Of a stretch of DNA of 64,000 nucleotides, positions 8,245 through 18,307 are shown in pieces. Numbering within the stretch: the first letter of the stretch is position 1; every line of letters starts with the position of its first letter. The stretch comes from Roseiarcus sp963820775 (GTDB lineage: Bacteria > Pseudomonadota > Alphaproteobacteria > Rhizobiales > Beijerinckiaceae), in NCBI GenBank assembly GCA_963820775.1, contig CAWGBF010000001.1, positions 457,199-521,198 of the forward strand, given 5' to 3'. The notes under the pieces are model-generated. The model searched no databases. It was not told the DNA's origin and was given only the letters and a program-made list of their open reading frames with translations. Both the position numbers and the translations under genes were made by a program.

Positions 8245-9809
8245 ATTCCGACGCGACGACTGGCGCATCGACGCCCGCCTCGTTCCGCACGTGGCTGGGA
8301 TTTTCCATGATGTGCCTCGGCATGTTCATGGCGATCCTCGACATCCAGGTGGTCGCGACGTCGCTGCCTACGATCCAAGGCGCGTTGCACATCGCTCCAG
8401 ATCAAATGAGCTGGATTCAAACCGCCTACCTGATCGCTGAAATCATCTCGATTCCGTTGACGGGATTCTTGATCCGCGCGGCTACCATGCGATGGCTGTT
8501 CACGGTCGCAACCGTCGTGTTCACTTTGGCGTCGATCGGCTGCGCTCTCAGCCCGATCTTTAAGGTTCTGATCGCGTTCAGGGTCTTGCAGGGCTTCTCC
8601 GGAGGCACCTTGATTCCGACGGTCTTCTCGGCCGTCTTCCTCATGTTTCCCATGCGACTCCAGACCATCGCAGCCACCATAGCCGGCGTGCTCGCTGTGC
8701 TCGGACCGACGATCGGGCCGGTTGTCGGGGGTTGGATCACCGATGCTTACTCATGGCCCTGGCTCTTCTTGATCAACGTGCCCGCCGGACTGATCGCGTC
8801 TTCCGTTGGGTTCCTTTCCCTGCCCAGGCACAAGCTTTCCATCGATCAATTCCGCCGCCTGGATTTTCTTTCCTTCGCGCTCGGGGCGGCAGCGTTGATC
8901 GCGCTCGAAATTGCGATCAAAGACGCGCCGAAGCAGGGCTGGACCTCGCTGATCAGCATCGCCCTTGTCGCGCTCTTTCTCATCTCGGCTGCTCTGTTCG
9001 TTTGGCGCACATTGCGCGCCGACAATCCTCTCGTTGATCTCAGCTCATTCGCCAGGCGCAACTTCTCAATCGGGTGCTTGTTGAGCTTCGTCCTCGGCAT
9101 GGGTCTATACGGCTCCGTCTACCTCATTCCGATCTTCCTCGCCTATGCGCGATCGCATAACGCCTTCGATATCGGAACGACAATGCTGGTGACCGGACTC
9201 AGTCAGCTGGTCTTCGCCCCACTGGCCGCGGGTCTCACAAGACGCGTCGACGAGCGCCTCCTCACCGGGCTGGGCTTTGCCGTATTCGGCGTCGGGCTCG
9301 CCTTGAGCGCGCACCAAACGACGACGACGGACTTTAATGAAATGTTCTGGCCGCAAGTCGTGCGCGGCGCAGCGATCATGTTTTGCCTGCTTCCACCGAC
9401 TGAGTTCGCGCTCGGGGAGCTCGCGCCCGGGGCTATTCCAGACGCCAGCGCGTTGTTCAACCTGATGCGCAATCTCGGCGGCGCCATTGGCATCGCGATC
9501 ATCGACACGATTATTTTCAGCCGTTCTCCGCAATACGCCCAGACCCTGGTCAGCGAGCTCACTTCGGGCAATCTCGACGCCGCCCGGTCCATCGGCGCTT
9601 CAATGGATCTGCTGAGTGCGGCGCTCGTGGATCCAGAGAAGCGCGCCGCCGTTGCTGCTTTGGTGCAGAAATCGGCTTTCGTTAAGGCGACCAATGACGC
9701 GTGGGCCTTTGTCGCTGCGGTCACGCTCATCGCGATGGTCTCGATTCCGTTCGTGAGGCGGCAGGCGAAAAGTGGAGCGAAGAAACTGGATAAAGCTTTC
9801 CGGGCCTAA
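8241..9809 (+). CDS. DHA2-family MFS exporter
   Basis: A 522-residue membrane protein of the 14-helix drug:H+ antiporter family. It shows DIQVVATSLPTIQGAL in helix 1, RVLQGFSGGTLIP (motif C-like region follows) and GPTIGPVVGGWI, the DHA2 antiporter signature. ATG 8241 overlaps the stop of the methyltransferase gene, so the two are probably one transcript. Sitting in the polyketide locus, it may export the product or give self-resistance. The length is normal and no frameshift is seen. Confidence 0.9.
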   Translation: MNSDATTGASTPASFRTWLGFSMMCLGMFMAILDIQVVATSLPTIQGALHIAPDQMSWIQTAYLIAEIISIPLTGFLIRAATMRWLFTVATVVFTLASIGCALSPIFKVLIAFRVLQGFSGGTLIPTVFSAVFLMFPMRLQTIAATIAGVLAVLGPTIGPVVGGWITDAYSWPWLFLINVPAGLIASSVGFLSLPRHKLSIDQFRRLDFLSFALGAAALIALEIAIKDAPKQGWTSLISIALVALFLISAALFVWRTLRADNPLVDLSSFARRNFSIGCLLSFVLGMGLYGSVYLIPIFLAYARSHNAFDIGTTMLVTGLSQLVFAPLAAGLTRRVDERLLTGLGFAVFGVGLALSAHQTTTTDFNEMFWPQVVRGAAIMFCLLPPTEFALGELAPGAIPDASALFNLMRNLGGAIGIAIIDTIIFSRSPQYAQTLVSELTSGNLDAARSIGASMDLLSAALVDPEKRAAVAALVQKSAFVKATNDAWAFVAAVTLIAMVSIPFVRRQAKSGAKKLDKAFRA

Positions 9810-10007
9810 ATCCGAGCCGGCGAATCTAACATGGATCGCATCTTGCAAAACTGACGTATCTGACAGATTGTAACGCAATCGTCATTTGAGATTCCGCAGG
9901 CGCGCGGGCTTACTTGTGCAGCAAGCGTCCGGCGGCTTGGTCACCGCCATCCAAGCGTCGTCGTCGTGACGTTTTCGGCTCCAAAGTCAGACCGTGGGCG
10001 CCAGTTC

Positions 10008-11082
10008 ATGAGCCACGCCTATCTAAACCGTCTCGCCGTCGCCACTCCCGACCATGACGTCCATTCCACGTTCGTCGAGTTTGCCGAGCGCATGATGACG
10101 GATAGGCGCACGCGGCTTCTTTTCCAGCGAATGGCTGCGCGCGCGGACATACGACGTCGCTGGTCGACGCTTCGTCCCGCCAAGGTCGGGTTCAATGAAT
10201 CGCTCGACGATGAGGGGTTTTACGCCAGCGGCAATTTCCCCTCGACAGGCGCGCGTATGCGCAAATACGAAAGAGAGGCGCCAAGCCTGGCCGCAAAGGC
10301 GGTCAATCGGCTTATCGGCCAGGGGGGAAGCGAGAAAATCACTCACCTGATCGTCACCTCCTGCACTGGGTTTGCCGCGCCGGGAGTCGATTTCGAAATC
10401 ATTCGACTTTGCAAACTTGAATCTTCGATTGAACGGACGGTGATCGGGTTCATGGGATGCAATGCGGCCATCAACGCGCTTAAGCTCGCCCGACATATTG
10501 TTCGCTCCGAGCCCGACTCCAGGGTTTTGATTGTCAGCGTCGAACTCTGCACGCTTCACCTCCAAGAGTCGGAGCGAATCGAACAACTTCTGTCATTCCT
10601 GTTGTTCGGCGATGGGTGCGCGGCGGCGATTGTGAGCGCCGACCCTCACGGTTTCTCGCTCGAACTCTTTCCACGCCGAACTCGCACAAGACGCCGCGGA
10701 CCAGATCACCTGGGACATCGGCGATTCCGGTTTCGACATGGTCCTCTCAGGCCAGGTTCCCACGACGATCGCCGACGCGCTCAGAGGGGGTTCGGAACGC
10801 ATCCTTGCCGGGCAGGCGAGCAGAGAATTTCAGATGTGGGCAATTCATCCTGGAGGCCGGAGCGTGCTCGACGCAGTTGAGGACGCGTTCGAGCTTGATG
10901 AACCGGCCCTTGCCGCCTCCCGCAATGTTCTCCAGGACTATGGAAACATGTCGTCGCCAACGATCTTGTTTGTCCTGGAGGCGCTTATGCGAGAGAAGCC
11001 GGCGAAGGGCTCGCAAGGCTGCGCAATGGCTTTCGGTCCGGGACTCAGCGCCGAGTGCATGCTGTTCAGCGCGGCGGCCTGA
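10008..11082 (+). pseudogene. Type III polyketide synthase (chalcone synthase-like), one frameshift
   Basis: Would encode about 358 residues, the usual length. Thiolase-fold landmarks: catalytic Cys119 in VTSCTGFAAPG, then GFMGCNAA and LLFGDGCAA. After a frame change come ITWDIGDSGFDMVLSG, catalytic His in MWAIHPGGRS, catalytic Asn in YGNMSSPTILF, and GFGPGL-type ending (AFGPGLSAE). The Cys-His-Asn triad is thus complete but split over two frames. Removing one T from the TTT near 10,668-10,676 restores one frame. This could be a real mutation or a sequencing error. These enzymes make alkylpyrones, alkylresorcinols or similar from acyl-CoA starters. ATG 10008 is chosen by family N-terminus (SHAYLNRLAVATP). 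Confidence 0.85.
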
Positions 11083-11095
11083 CGGTGAACCCGTG

Positions 11096-12193
11096 ATGGC
11101 CGGGCCGTGCGCGCTCGTCATCGGCGGCGGACCAGCGGGTGGCGCGCTCGCCGCATATCTGGCGCGACACGGCCGGCGGGTGATCCTAGCCGAGCGGAGC
11201 TCCGGTCCTCATGACAAGGCGTGCGGCGAATTCTTGAGCGAAGAGGCTGCGCGCTCGCTCGGTGAGTTGGACATTGATCTGGCCGCACTCGGCGCCGGTC
11301 AGATTTCCGCCGTGAGGCTGCACGAGAGAAGCAAGAGCGTCGCGGTGGAACTGCCATTTCGCGCCTACAGTTTGTCTCGGCGGGCTCTCGATGAAGCCAT
11401 TCTGGCGGCGGCTTCATCGTTCGGCGCCGAGCTGCGTCGCGCCGTTCACATAAAGTCGTTGGAGCGCAGCGGCTCGATGTGGCTCGCGCGAAGCGCTGGC
11501 GGCGACGCGTTGTTTGCAGAGAGCGCTTTTTTGGCGACAGGGAAGCATGATTTGCGCGGATGGCGACGGCCGCCCAGTCGCAACGATCTAGTCGGCTTCA
11601 AGCTACATCTATGGTTGGCTGATGATCAGCTTGCGAAGCTGAAGTCGTTTGTCGAACTGTTCGTGTTTCCGGGCGGCTATGCCGGGCTTACCCTGGTCGA
11701 GAACAACATGGCCAATCTCTGTTTGGTCGTGACTCGCCGGATGTTCGCCCGTATTGGCGGGTGGGACCTCCTGTTCGCCAGTTTGTGCGATATGCCCACC
11801 CTTGGGGAGCGCCTCAGGGGGGCGCGGCCAATGATCACTCGGCCTCTCGCGATTTCAGCAATCCCCTACGGCCATGTGCAATCCGACAGCGAGGGGATTT
11901 GGCGCCTGGGTGATCAAGCGGCGGTCATACCCTCGTTCTGCGGCGAAGGGATTGCGATCGCCCTGCAGTCGGCGCTTCTAGCCTCTCAATACTACATCGC
12001 TGGAAAATCGGCTGGGGATTTCCAACTGTCCTTAGCCCGGCGCATACGCGCGCAAGTCAAGCTGACAACGTTGCTGTCTCCGATCCTCACGCATCCCCGG
12101 GGACAAGCTCTTGCTATGATGCTTGCGACGGTCGCGCCAAAGCTTGTTAGCCAGATCGCGCTCAGATCGAGAGCTCCGCAACTCGCTGCGTAG
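11096..12193 (+). CDS. FAD-dependent oxidoreductase (geranylgeranyl-reductase-like)
   Basis: A 365-residue flavoprotein. The FAD-binding dinucleotide fold starts at residue ~6 (ALVIGGGPAGGALAAYLARHG), with ERSSGPHDKACGEFLS typical of the group containing geranylgeranyl reductases and FixC. The second FAD motif is GIWRLGDQAAVIPSFCGEGI. It begins 13 nt after the PKS stop. Such oxidoreductases are regular partners of bacterial type III PKS genes and probably oxidise the polyketide product. ATG 11096 is the first start that leaves the FAD fold near the N-terminus. Confidence 0.88.
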   Translation: MAGPCALVIGGGPAGGALAAYLARHGRRVILAERSSGPHDKACGEFLSEEAARSLGELDIDLAALGAGQISAVRLHERSKSVAVELPFRAYSLSRRALDEAILAAASSFGAELRRAVHIKSLERSGSMWLARSAGGDALFAESAFLATGKHDLRGWRRPPSRNDLVGFKLHLWLADDQLAKLKSFVELFVFPGGYAGLTLVENNMANLCLVVTRRMFARIGGWDLLFASLCDMPTLGERLRGARPMITRPLAISAIPYGHVQSDSEGIWRLGDQAAVIPSFCGEGIAIALQSALLASQYYIAGKSAGDFQLSLARRIRAQVKLTTLLSPILTHPRGQALAMMLATVAPKLVSQIALRSRAPQLAA

Positions 12194-12882
12194 GATTCGC
12201 TTTTATGGGCGCCTGGCGGATGGAGGCCGGAGCGGCTTCGGCGCGGCTTCTCGCATGGAAAATGATTGACCGTGGAGTTTCGCGTGAGGAATGTTTGTGT
12301 CTTGGACCACCTCAGTCGATTCAACAAGCGCGTGGGCGTGTGCTCGCCGCGGACACATCGGTCATGCCGTTCGTTCCGTCCAGCAACACCACTGCGCCGA
12401 CCATGACGGTGACTGAGAAAGATCGGACCTGATCCTCGGCAAGGCGCCGATCGCGCGCAGAAACCTTTGGACTGCATCGCGACCGCGGATGTCCGCTTGA
12501 CGTCGACTCCAGCCGTTTGGGGAGCGCAAGGAGCGGCCATTCCCGCCGACGACATAGGGCGCGACGCCTCAATTCCTTCAAGCTCCGATCCTCTTTCGCG
12601 AGGTGTCGATCCACAGAGCTTCCTTGTGTCGGTGGGCGCCGCGCACACCGAATAGGAGAGCTGCGATCGAAGAGAAGCCTGCTCGAAGTCGGCCCTCGGC
12701 CTTCGCCCTATCCGACCCGCGCGCCATCCTCGTGCCGGGCCGAGCCGATTTTCCGGTTTGTTGGGGCGCGCGCTTTGATGTGAAGCGGGTGGCGCAGATG
12801 CTGATTGTCGAGACTATCGGTCGGCTACAGTGCGAGCATTTTGTCCAAGGCAAGTCGCAAAGGGAAAGACGGCCAGCTTTTC
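12194..12882. other. 689-bp stretch without a recognisable gene
   Basis: Lies between the convergent ends of the FAD oxidoreductase and debranching-enzyme genes. Short frames on both strands (up to about 218 codons, partly overlapping the oxidoreductase gene) show no domain, no convincing start and arginine-rich low-quality translations. I see no clear hairpin or insertion-sequence end. It may be decayed coding sequence. Confidence 0.5.
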
Positions 12883-15090
12883 CTAGCTTGTCGTCACGAC
12901 CTGAGATGAGCCGCGCCGATCGAGAACATTGACCACAACTTGCAACCCCGAGCGGCGCAAAGCGACATCGACGGTTGCTCCGTCAATGGCGAGATTGAGC
13001 AGCGTAACCTCGCCAACGAAGTCAGGCAGGACGGGCCCCTCGAAAGTGATGTGAGACTTCTCAACATCGAAACCGAGCCCGAGACAGGACTGGAGCATGA
13101 AGAGCGGGGCGGCCGCCGCCCAGGCCTGAGGCATGCAGGCGACCGGATAAAAGGTCGGGCCCCGCGTGCGGCGGCGCACGAAGCCGCAGAACAGTTCGGG
13201 CAATCGCCGCAGGTCGATATAGGTCGAAGCGGCGAAAACACCCTCAAAGATGCGCGCCGCCTCGCGCTTGAAGCCGTAGCGAGCGAAGCCCGCCGCGATC
13301 AGCGCATTGTCGTGCGGCCAAACCGAACCATTGTGATAGCTCATTGGATTGTAGCGCGCCTCCGTCGCGGCGACCGTGCGCACGCCCCAGCCGCAAAAGG
13401 AAGCGGGCCCCATGAGCGTGTTCACCACCGCCTCGGCGCGCTCAGGCAGAGCGAGGCCAGTCAGGAGCGCATGGCCTGCGTTGGAGGCGCGCACTCGACA
13501 AGGACGCTTTTCGCCGTCCAACGCGAGCACATAGGCGTCCAGGCTCGGGTCAAAGAACGCCGCATCGAACGCCGTGCGCAGCGCTCCCGCGCGCTCGTCG
13601 AACGCAACGGCGCGCTCCGGGCGACCCACGGCGCGAGCGATCGCGGCGGCTGCCCGCCAGGCGCCGAAGGCGTAGGCCTGGACCTCAACGAGCGCGATTG
13701 GCCCCTTCGCCAGAGCGCCGTTGGAGTGGAAGACGGAATCTCGGCTGTCCTTCCAGCCTTGATTGGCAAGCCCGTCGTTGCTCCGACGCCCATACTCGAT
13801 AAAGCCATCGCCGTCGCGATCGCCATACTTCTCGAGCCACGAAAGCGCTGCTTCGATGTTTGGCCACAGTCGCCGAAGCGTCGCAACGTCCCCGGTGCGC
13901 TCCAGATACGCGCCTGCCAGCACTACGAAGAGCGGCGTCGAGTCGACGCTCCCGTAATACCGGCCAAACGGCACTTCCTTCAATTCCGCCATCTCGCCGT
14001 AGCGGACCTCATGGATGATCTTGCCCGGTTCGGCGTCGCTCGCGGGATCGAAGGTCATCGCCTGGTTGACGGCGAGATGGAGAAGCACGCCACGTGAAAT
14101 CGCGGGATCGAGCCAGAGGGTCTGGAGGGAGGTGATCAGCGCGTCGCGGCCAAACACAGTGCTGAACCACGGGATTCCAGCGTAAGGGAAAGGCCCCTCC
14201 GGCGTGTCCGTGATCAGCGTGTAGAGGTCAGAGACCGACCGGCGAAGGGTTTCGTTGAAGATGTCATTGGAAGTAATCATCGCAGCGGCGCGGGAGGACG
14301 ATGTCCGGAGCGCCCGCCGCGCCTCACGAAGCGCGCGGAAGATAGCGCGGTGCAGCGCTTCACTGACGCCTGCGCCATCGCAGCTGATCTCGAGCAAGAG
14401 AGTCTTCTGGCCTTTAGGGTCGAGATCAAACACAAAGGTCGCCAGGTTCGAGCTCAACCGGTCGGGCGCCGGTTCGAAGCGCAGCGTCGTGGCGCGGCAC
14501 CGATCATCAAGCCCGCAATATGCGAGCGTAACGCGGTCGGCGCCGACGTCAGGCGCTTGCATGGTCCCGCGTCGAAGGCGCCGCGCGCCGCGCACCTCGA
14601 AGAGGTCCGCGAAATCCGCAGCGAAACTGATATGTATCCTGACTTGCTGCGGCCGCTCGTCGAAATTGCGCACCGCCAGCCGTTCATAGCATGCGCCGTT
14701 CCACAGGAAGCGGGAGCGGCTCAGGTGCAAGAGGTCGTGCTCCAGAATCAGCGTTCCCCGAGAGTTGAACAGATCGGGATTTGTGAGGTCGCTGGTGAAT
14801 GTCGCATTGTCGTCGCGCAGAGTGGACGAGAGCAGCAGCGGCGGTTGGCCGTCCACCGTCAGATAGAGGTAAGACAAGTAACGCGTATCGCGATGGAACA
14901 AGCCATCGGCGATGCCCGGCCCGGACAGCACGTCGCCGTTGTGGCCGAAGACGGCGAAGCTGTCGCCGTGCTTAAGCGTCCGCGGCCGCCGTTCCTGTAG
15001 CGACGCGGCGGCCGGAACCGAGAACTGCTCCGGGGGCGCGCCCGATGCTGTGGGCGCATCAGAGATCGGTCCGGGTTTCACCCTTTGCAT
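12883..15090 (-). CDS. Amylo-alpha-1,6-glucosidase / glycogen debranching-type protein
   Basis: 735 residues. The N-terminal domain (about 40-240) is the debranching N-terminal beta-domain (LKHGDSFAVFGHNGD, GLFHRDTRYLSYL). The C-terminal part (about 300-690) is the (alpha/alpha)6 glucosidase domain, with YAGIPWFSTVFGRDALITSLQ, NQGWKDSRDSV and MSYHNGSVWPHDNALIA. It probably trims alpha-1,6 branches of glycogen or related glucans in the cytoplasm; no signal peptide is seen. The nearby GT4 glycosyltransferase and the secreted glucoamylase at 39.6-42.2 kb show further alpha-glucan activity in this genome. Intact and full length. Confidence 0.9.
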   Translation of the reverse strand: MQRVKPGPISDAPTASGAPPEQFSVPAAASLQERRPRTLKHGDSFAVFGHNGDVLSGPGIADGLFHRDTRYLSYLYLTVDGQPPLLLSSTLRDDNATFTSDLTNPDLFNSRGTLILEHDLLHLSRSRFLWNGACYERLAVRNFDERPQQVRIHISFAADFADLFEVRGARRLRRGTMQAPDVGADRVTLAYCGLDDRCRATTLRFEPAPDRLSSNLATFVFDLDPKGQKTLLLEISCDGAGVSEALHRAIFRALREARRALRTSSSRAAAMITSNDIFNETLRRSVSDLYTLITDTPEGPFPYAGIPWFSTVFGRDALITSLQTLWLDPAISRGVLLHLAVNQAMTFDPASDAEPGKIIHEVRYGEMAELKEVPFGRYYGSVDSTPLFVVLAGAYLERTGDVATLRRLWPNIEAALSWLEKYGDRDGDGFIEYGRRSNDGLANQGWKDSRDSVFHSNGALAKGPIALVEVQAYAFGAWRAAAAIARAVGRPERAVAFDERAGALRTAFDAAFFDPSLDAYVLALDGEKRPCRVRASNAGHALLTGLALPERAEAVVNTLMGPASFCGWGVRTVAATEARYNPMSYHNGSVWPHDNALIAAGFARYGFKREAARIFEGVFAASTYIDLRRLPELFCGFVRRRTRGPTFYPVACMPQAWAAAAPLFMLQSCLGLGFDVEKSHITFEGPVLPDFVGEVTLLNLAIDGATVDVALRRSGLQVVVNVLDRRGSSQVVTTS

Positions 15091-15287
15091 TGTCGGATCC
15101 TATGCGTTGTCCAGGCCTCCGGCCTGGAATGGTCCGAGGCGCACCGTGGGGCGGCATGTTGCTCCAAACGGCGAAATAGTCTCGGGCTATCCGTTCGCTC
15201 GTGAGCGCGCTTGTCGAACGTTACGGACGCCTCGATGCAATCAAGCCGGCGGCTGCGTCCTCGATCACGCTGCGCAGCGGAGATCGC

Positions 15288-17071
15288 TCAAGCGGCTTGC
15301 CGGGAGAGACGTTTGACTTCCTGCATCACAAGCGTTCGGTACGGCCCAGCCACCTGCAGCAGGCGCTCGGGCTCGCCGTCTTGCACAATCCTTCCATTTT
15401 GCAGGACGACGATTCGGTCAAAATTCCGTAGCGTCGACAGCCGATGCGCGACGGCGATGACGGTCCGTCCCCGCATGAGCCGCGAAAGCGCCTCGCGGAT
15501 CGCCTCCTCGGCTTCGATGTCGAGAGCTGAGGTTGCTTCATCGAGCAGAAGGATGGGCGAGTTCTTCAAGAAGGCGCGAGCAATCGCGACACGCTGACGC
15601 TGACCGCCGGACAATTGAGCGCCGCGGTCGCCGACGATCGTATCCAGGCCGGCCGGCAAGTTCTCGATGAATTCACCGCATCGGGCGGCAACGGACGCAC
15701 TCCAGGCCTCTGTATCTGTCGCTTCCGGACGTCCATAGCGGATGTTCTCCATGAGCGAACGGTTGAGAAGCGCCGCGTCTTGCGGCACGACGGCGATCGC
15801 TTGTCTGAGGCTCTCCTGCGTCGCACGTGAGATATCGTGTCCATCGATCAGTATGCGGCCGCCCGGCAAATCGTAGAATCTCTGCAGCAGCGCAAGGAGG
15901 GTTGACTTCCCGCCTCCCGATGGCCCGACCAGGCGATTTTCTGACCCGGCTCGACCGCCAGAGTGAACTGGTCGAAGACTTGGCGGTCCTCGGCATAGGC
16001 GAAGCTGATCCGCTCGAAGACAATTCTCGCCCCACCCTTCGGCGCGAGCGCGGCCGCTTGCGGATGATCTGTCAGTTCGTGTGGAGAGAGCAGCGTGACG
16101 AGCGCTTCCGAGAGACGGGCAAAATGTTGCGTGATGTCGACCAGCGCCACGGCGAAATCGCGCGTCGCGCTAAGCACCGATATACCCAAAGTGCAGACCA
16201 GAACGACGTCGCCGACGGTCGCCTCATGGCGCTGCCAGAGACGGATCGCCCAAGCAAGAAAACCGACAATGAGAATGACTGTGACGAAGGCGTGCGTGAG
16301 CCTGAGCCTCTCCAGATAGAGCAGGCTCCGGTGGCGAGCTTTCAACTCCCGCGCCACGGTTGTGTCGAAGCGATGATGCTCGCGCAACAGCCCGCCGAAC
16401 GCCTTCACCATGGAGATATTGCCGATGACATCCGCCATTTCGCCGTCGACCACCGCCGCCTTGTCAGCGAAATCGCTATGCAACGGCTTGCCTGCGGCGG
16501 CGATGCGGAAAATTGCGGCGATCATGCCACAAGAGACCACAGCGAGCAGGGCGGCCATCCAGACATTGACCATGGCGAGAAACCCAATGGCGCCGACGGT
16601 CGCCAAGCACGGCGGAGCCACATTCCATACGAACATGTTTTCGATTGTGAAGACGGCATTGGACGTCGCCGTCACTCGGCTCGTCAACACGCCCGCATGG
16701 CCCGTCAAATGCCTGAACAGATCGGCGCGAATGTCGCCGGTCACCCGCACGAATGTGTAACTGCCCATAAGGCCCGCGGCGCGCCATGATAGGTTGTCCG
16801 CTGCAATGAAGAACAGCAGGACGCAAAAGGCGAACCAAGGGCTTCCGGCGCGCGACGGCGCTGACAGCGCGTCGACCAGCCTCTTGACGCCATATTGCGT
16901 ACTGACCGAACATCCCACCGCCGTAAGCACCGCGAGCGCAATCGCCAGATGAGGCGCTGCGCGCGCACGGATGTACCGGCCGAGGAAGGCTAAGGTTCGA
17001 GATCCATATTTGGTGAGGTCGGCTTCGCCCATACCCATCGACGTCGGAATGTTTGGGCAAAAATGGGTCAA
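15288..17071 (-). pseudogene. ABC exporter (fused permease-ATPase) with a frameshift in Walker A
   Basis: Would be a ~594-residue half-transporter of the lipid/drug exporter type. The membrane domain spans 17071 to about 16050 (six expected helices, e.g. HLAIALAVLTAVG). The ATPase half contains FDQFTLAVEPGQKIA, then after a frame change GPSGGGKST (Walker A), the signature LSGGQRQRVAIARA, Walker B ILLLDEATSALD and AHRLSTLRNFD. One missing C around 15,940, just before Walker A, breaks the frame; restoring it gives KIALVGPSGGGKST. Divergent from the GT4 gene. Whether the lesion is real or an error is open. Confidence 0.85.
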
Positions 17072-17244
17072 AGTTGGGCGAGGCGATCACCGCGGAGGAT
17101 TCAGGGAGCGAAGACGAAAAAAAGAAACGATCGCTGGAACCTATTTCGCCGTGAAGCGTTCAAAATCGTTTGCGCCCATTGTCGGCGCTTAAACCTAATG
17201 TTCATCACGCAGTTGCGGCGTCGTCGCGCCGACTGGAGGGAAAT

Positions 17245-18303
17245 TTGCGCATTGCCCAGATATCGCCGCTGACTGAAGCCGTGCCGCCAAAACTTTATGG
17301 CGGAACCGAACGGGTGATCTCGTGGCTGACCGAGGAGCTTGTCGCGCTTGGGCACGAGGTTACGCTCTTTGCGAGCGGCGATTCTGTCACGAGTGCGCGG
17401 CTCCAACCGATGTGGCCGACTGCCTTACGACTTGACGGCTCGGTGCGTGATCCTAACGCTCTTCACGTGAGCATGATCGAACAAGTCACCCGGCGGGCGA
17501 AGGAATTCGACTTGTTGCATTTCCATCTCGACTACTACCCTTTTTCGGCGATGTCTCGGCAGTCGACGCCCTTTCTCACCACGCTGCACGGCCGTCTCGA
17601 CTTGCCCGAACATGAGCCGGTCTTCTCGACCTTTCCAGCAGTTCCTGTCGTGTCGATTTCAAACGCCCAGCGCCGGCCCGTGCCGAATGCGCATTGGATC
17701 GGCATGGTTCATCACGGGATGCCCGAGGGCCTCCTCAAGCCCGTCCCGGCGGACCCCTGCTATCTCGCGTTTCTGGGTCGCATTTCGCCGGAGAAACGGG
17801 TTGATCGCGCAATCCACATCGCCGAACGCTGCGGACTGCCGCTCAAGATCGCGGCCAAAGTCGACGCCGTCGATCACGACTATTTCGAGGAGATGATCAA
17901 GCCGCTTCTCGCCAAACCGCACGTCGAATTCATCGGGGAAATCTCCGACGCGCAGAAGTCCGAATTTCTGAGCCGCGCCCTTGCGCTGATCGTGCCGATC
18001 GACTGGCCGGAGCCTTTCGGACTGGTCATGATCGAAGCCATGGCTTGCGGCGCGCCGGTCATCGCTTTCAATCGCGGCGCCGTTCCGGAATTGATCGAAG
18101 ACGGCGTGACTGGTTTCGTTGTCGAGGACGAAACCAGCGCTGTCGGATCCATCCGGCATCTCTCGCGATTGTCGCGCACGGCGATCAGGAAGCGCTTTGA
18201 AGATCGCTTCACGGCGCGCCGCATGGCGAAAGATTATTTAGTGGTTTACCGAGACTTGCTCGGCGCCGCGGCGCTTCGCCCGAGAATCGCTTCCTCCGGC
18301 TGA
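17245..18303 (+). CDS. GT4-family glycosyltransferase
   Basis: A 353-residue GT-B glycosyltransferase. The N-terminal acceptor domain begins LRIAQISPLTEAVPPKLYGGTERVI. The C-terminal donor domain has FLGRISPEKRVDRAI, the EX7E motif in EPFGLVMIEAMACG, and GAVPELIEDGVTGFVV. TTG 17245 is chosen because GGAGGG sits 4 nt upstream and the fold starts directly after it; upstream in-frame residues lack family similarity. The substrate is unknown. Similar proteins are often annotated as glycogen synthase-like or cell-envelope sugar transferases. Confidence 0.85.
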   Translation: MRIAQISPLTEAVPPKLYGGTERVISWLTEELVALGHEVTLFASGDSVTSARLQPMWPTALRLDGSVRDPNALHVSMIEQVTRRAKEFDLLHFHLDYYPFSAMSRQSTPFLTTLHGRLDLPEHEPVFSTFPAVPVVSISNAQRRPVPNAHWIGMVHHGMPEGLLKPVPADPCYLAFLGRISPEKRVDRAIHIAERCGLPLKIAAKVDAVDHDYFEEMIKPLLAKPHVEFIGEISDAQKSEFLSRALALIVPIDWPEPFGLVMIEAMACGAPVIAFNRGAVPELIEDGVTGFVVEDETSAVGSIRHLSRLSRTAIRKRFEDRFTARRMAKDYLVVYRDLLGAAALRPRIASSG

Positions 18304-18307
18304 TCGG

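Noticed and set aside
12321..12648. Minus-strand frames with a hydrophobic stretch (VTVMVGAVVLLDG)
   Set aside because: Short, Arg-rich, no start signal, no domain and overlapping frames on the other strand; left as unexplained sequence.
13000..14100. Long plus-strand open frames opposite the debranching-enzyme gene (and similar frames opposite other GC-rich genes)
   Set aside because: They mirror a well-supported gene, show no domain and arise from high G+C content.
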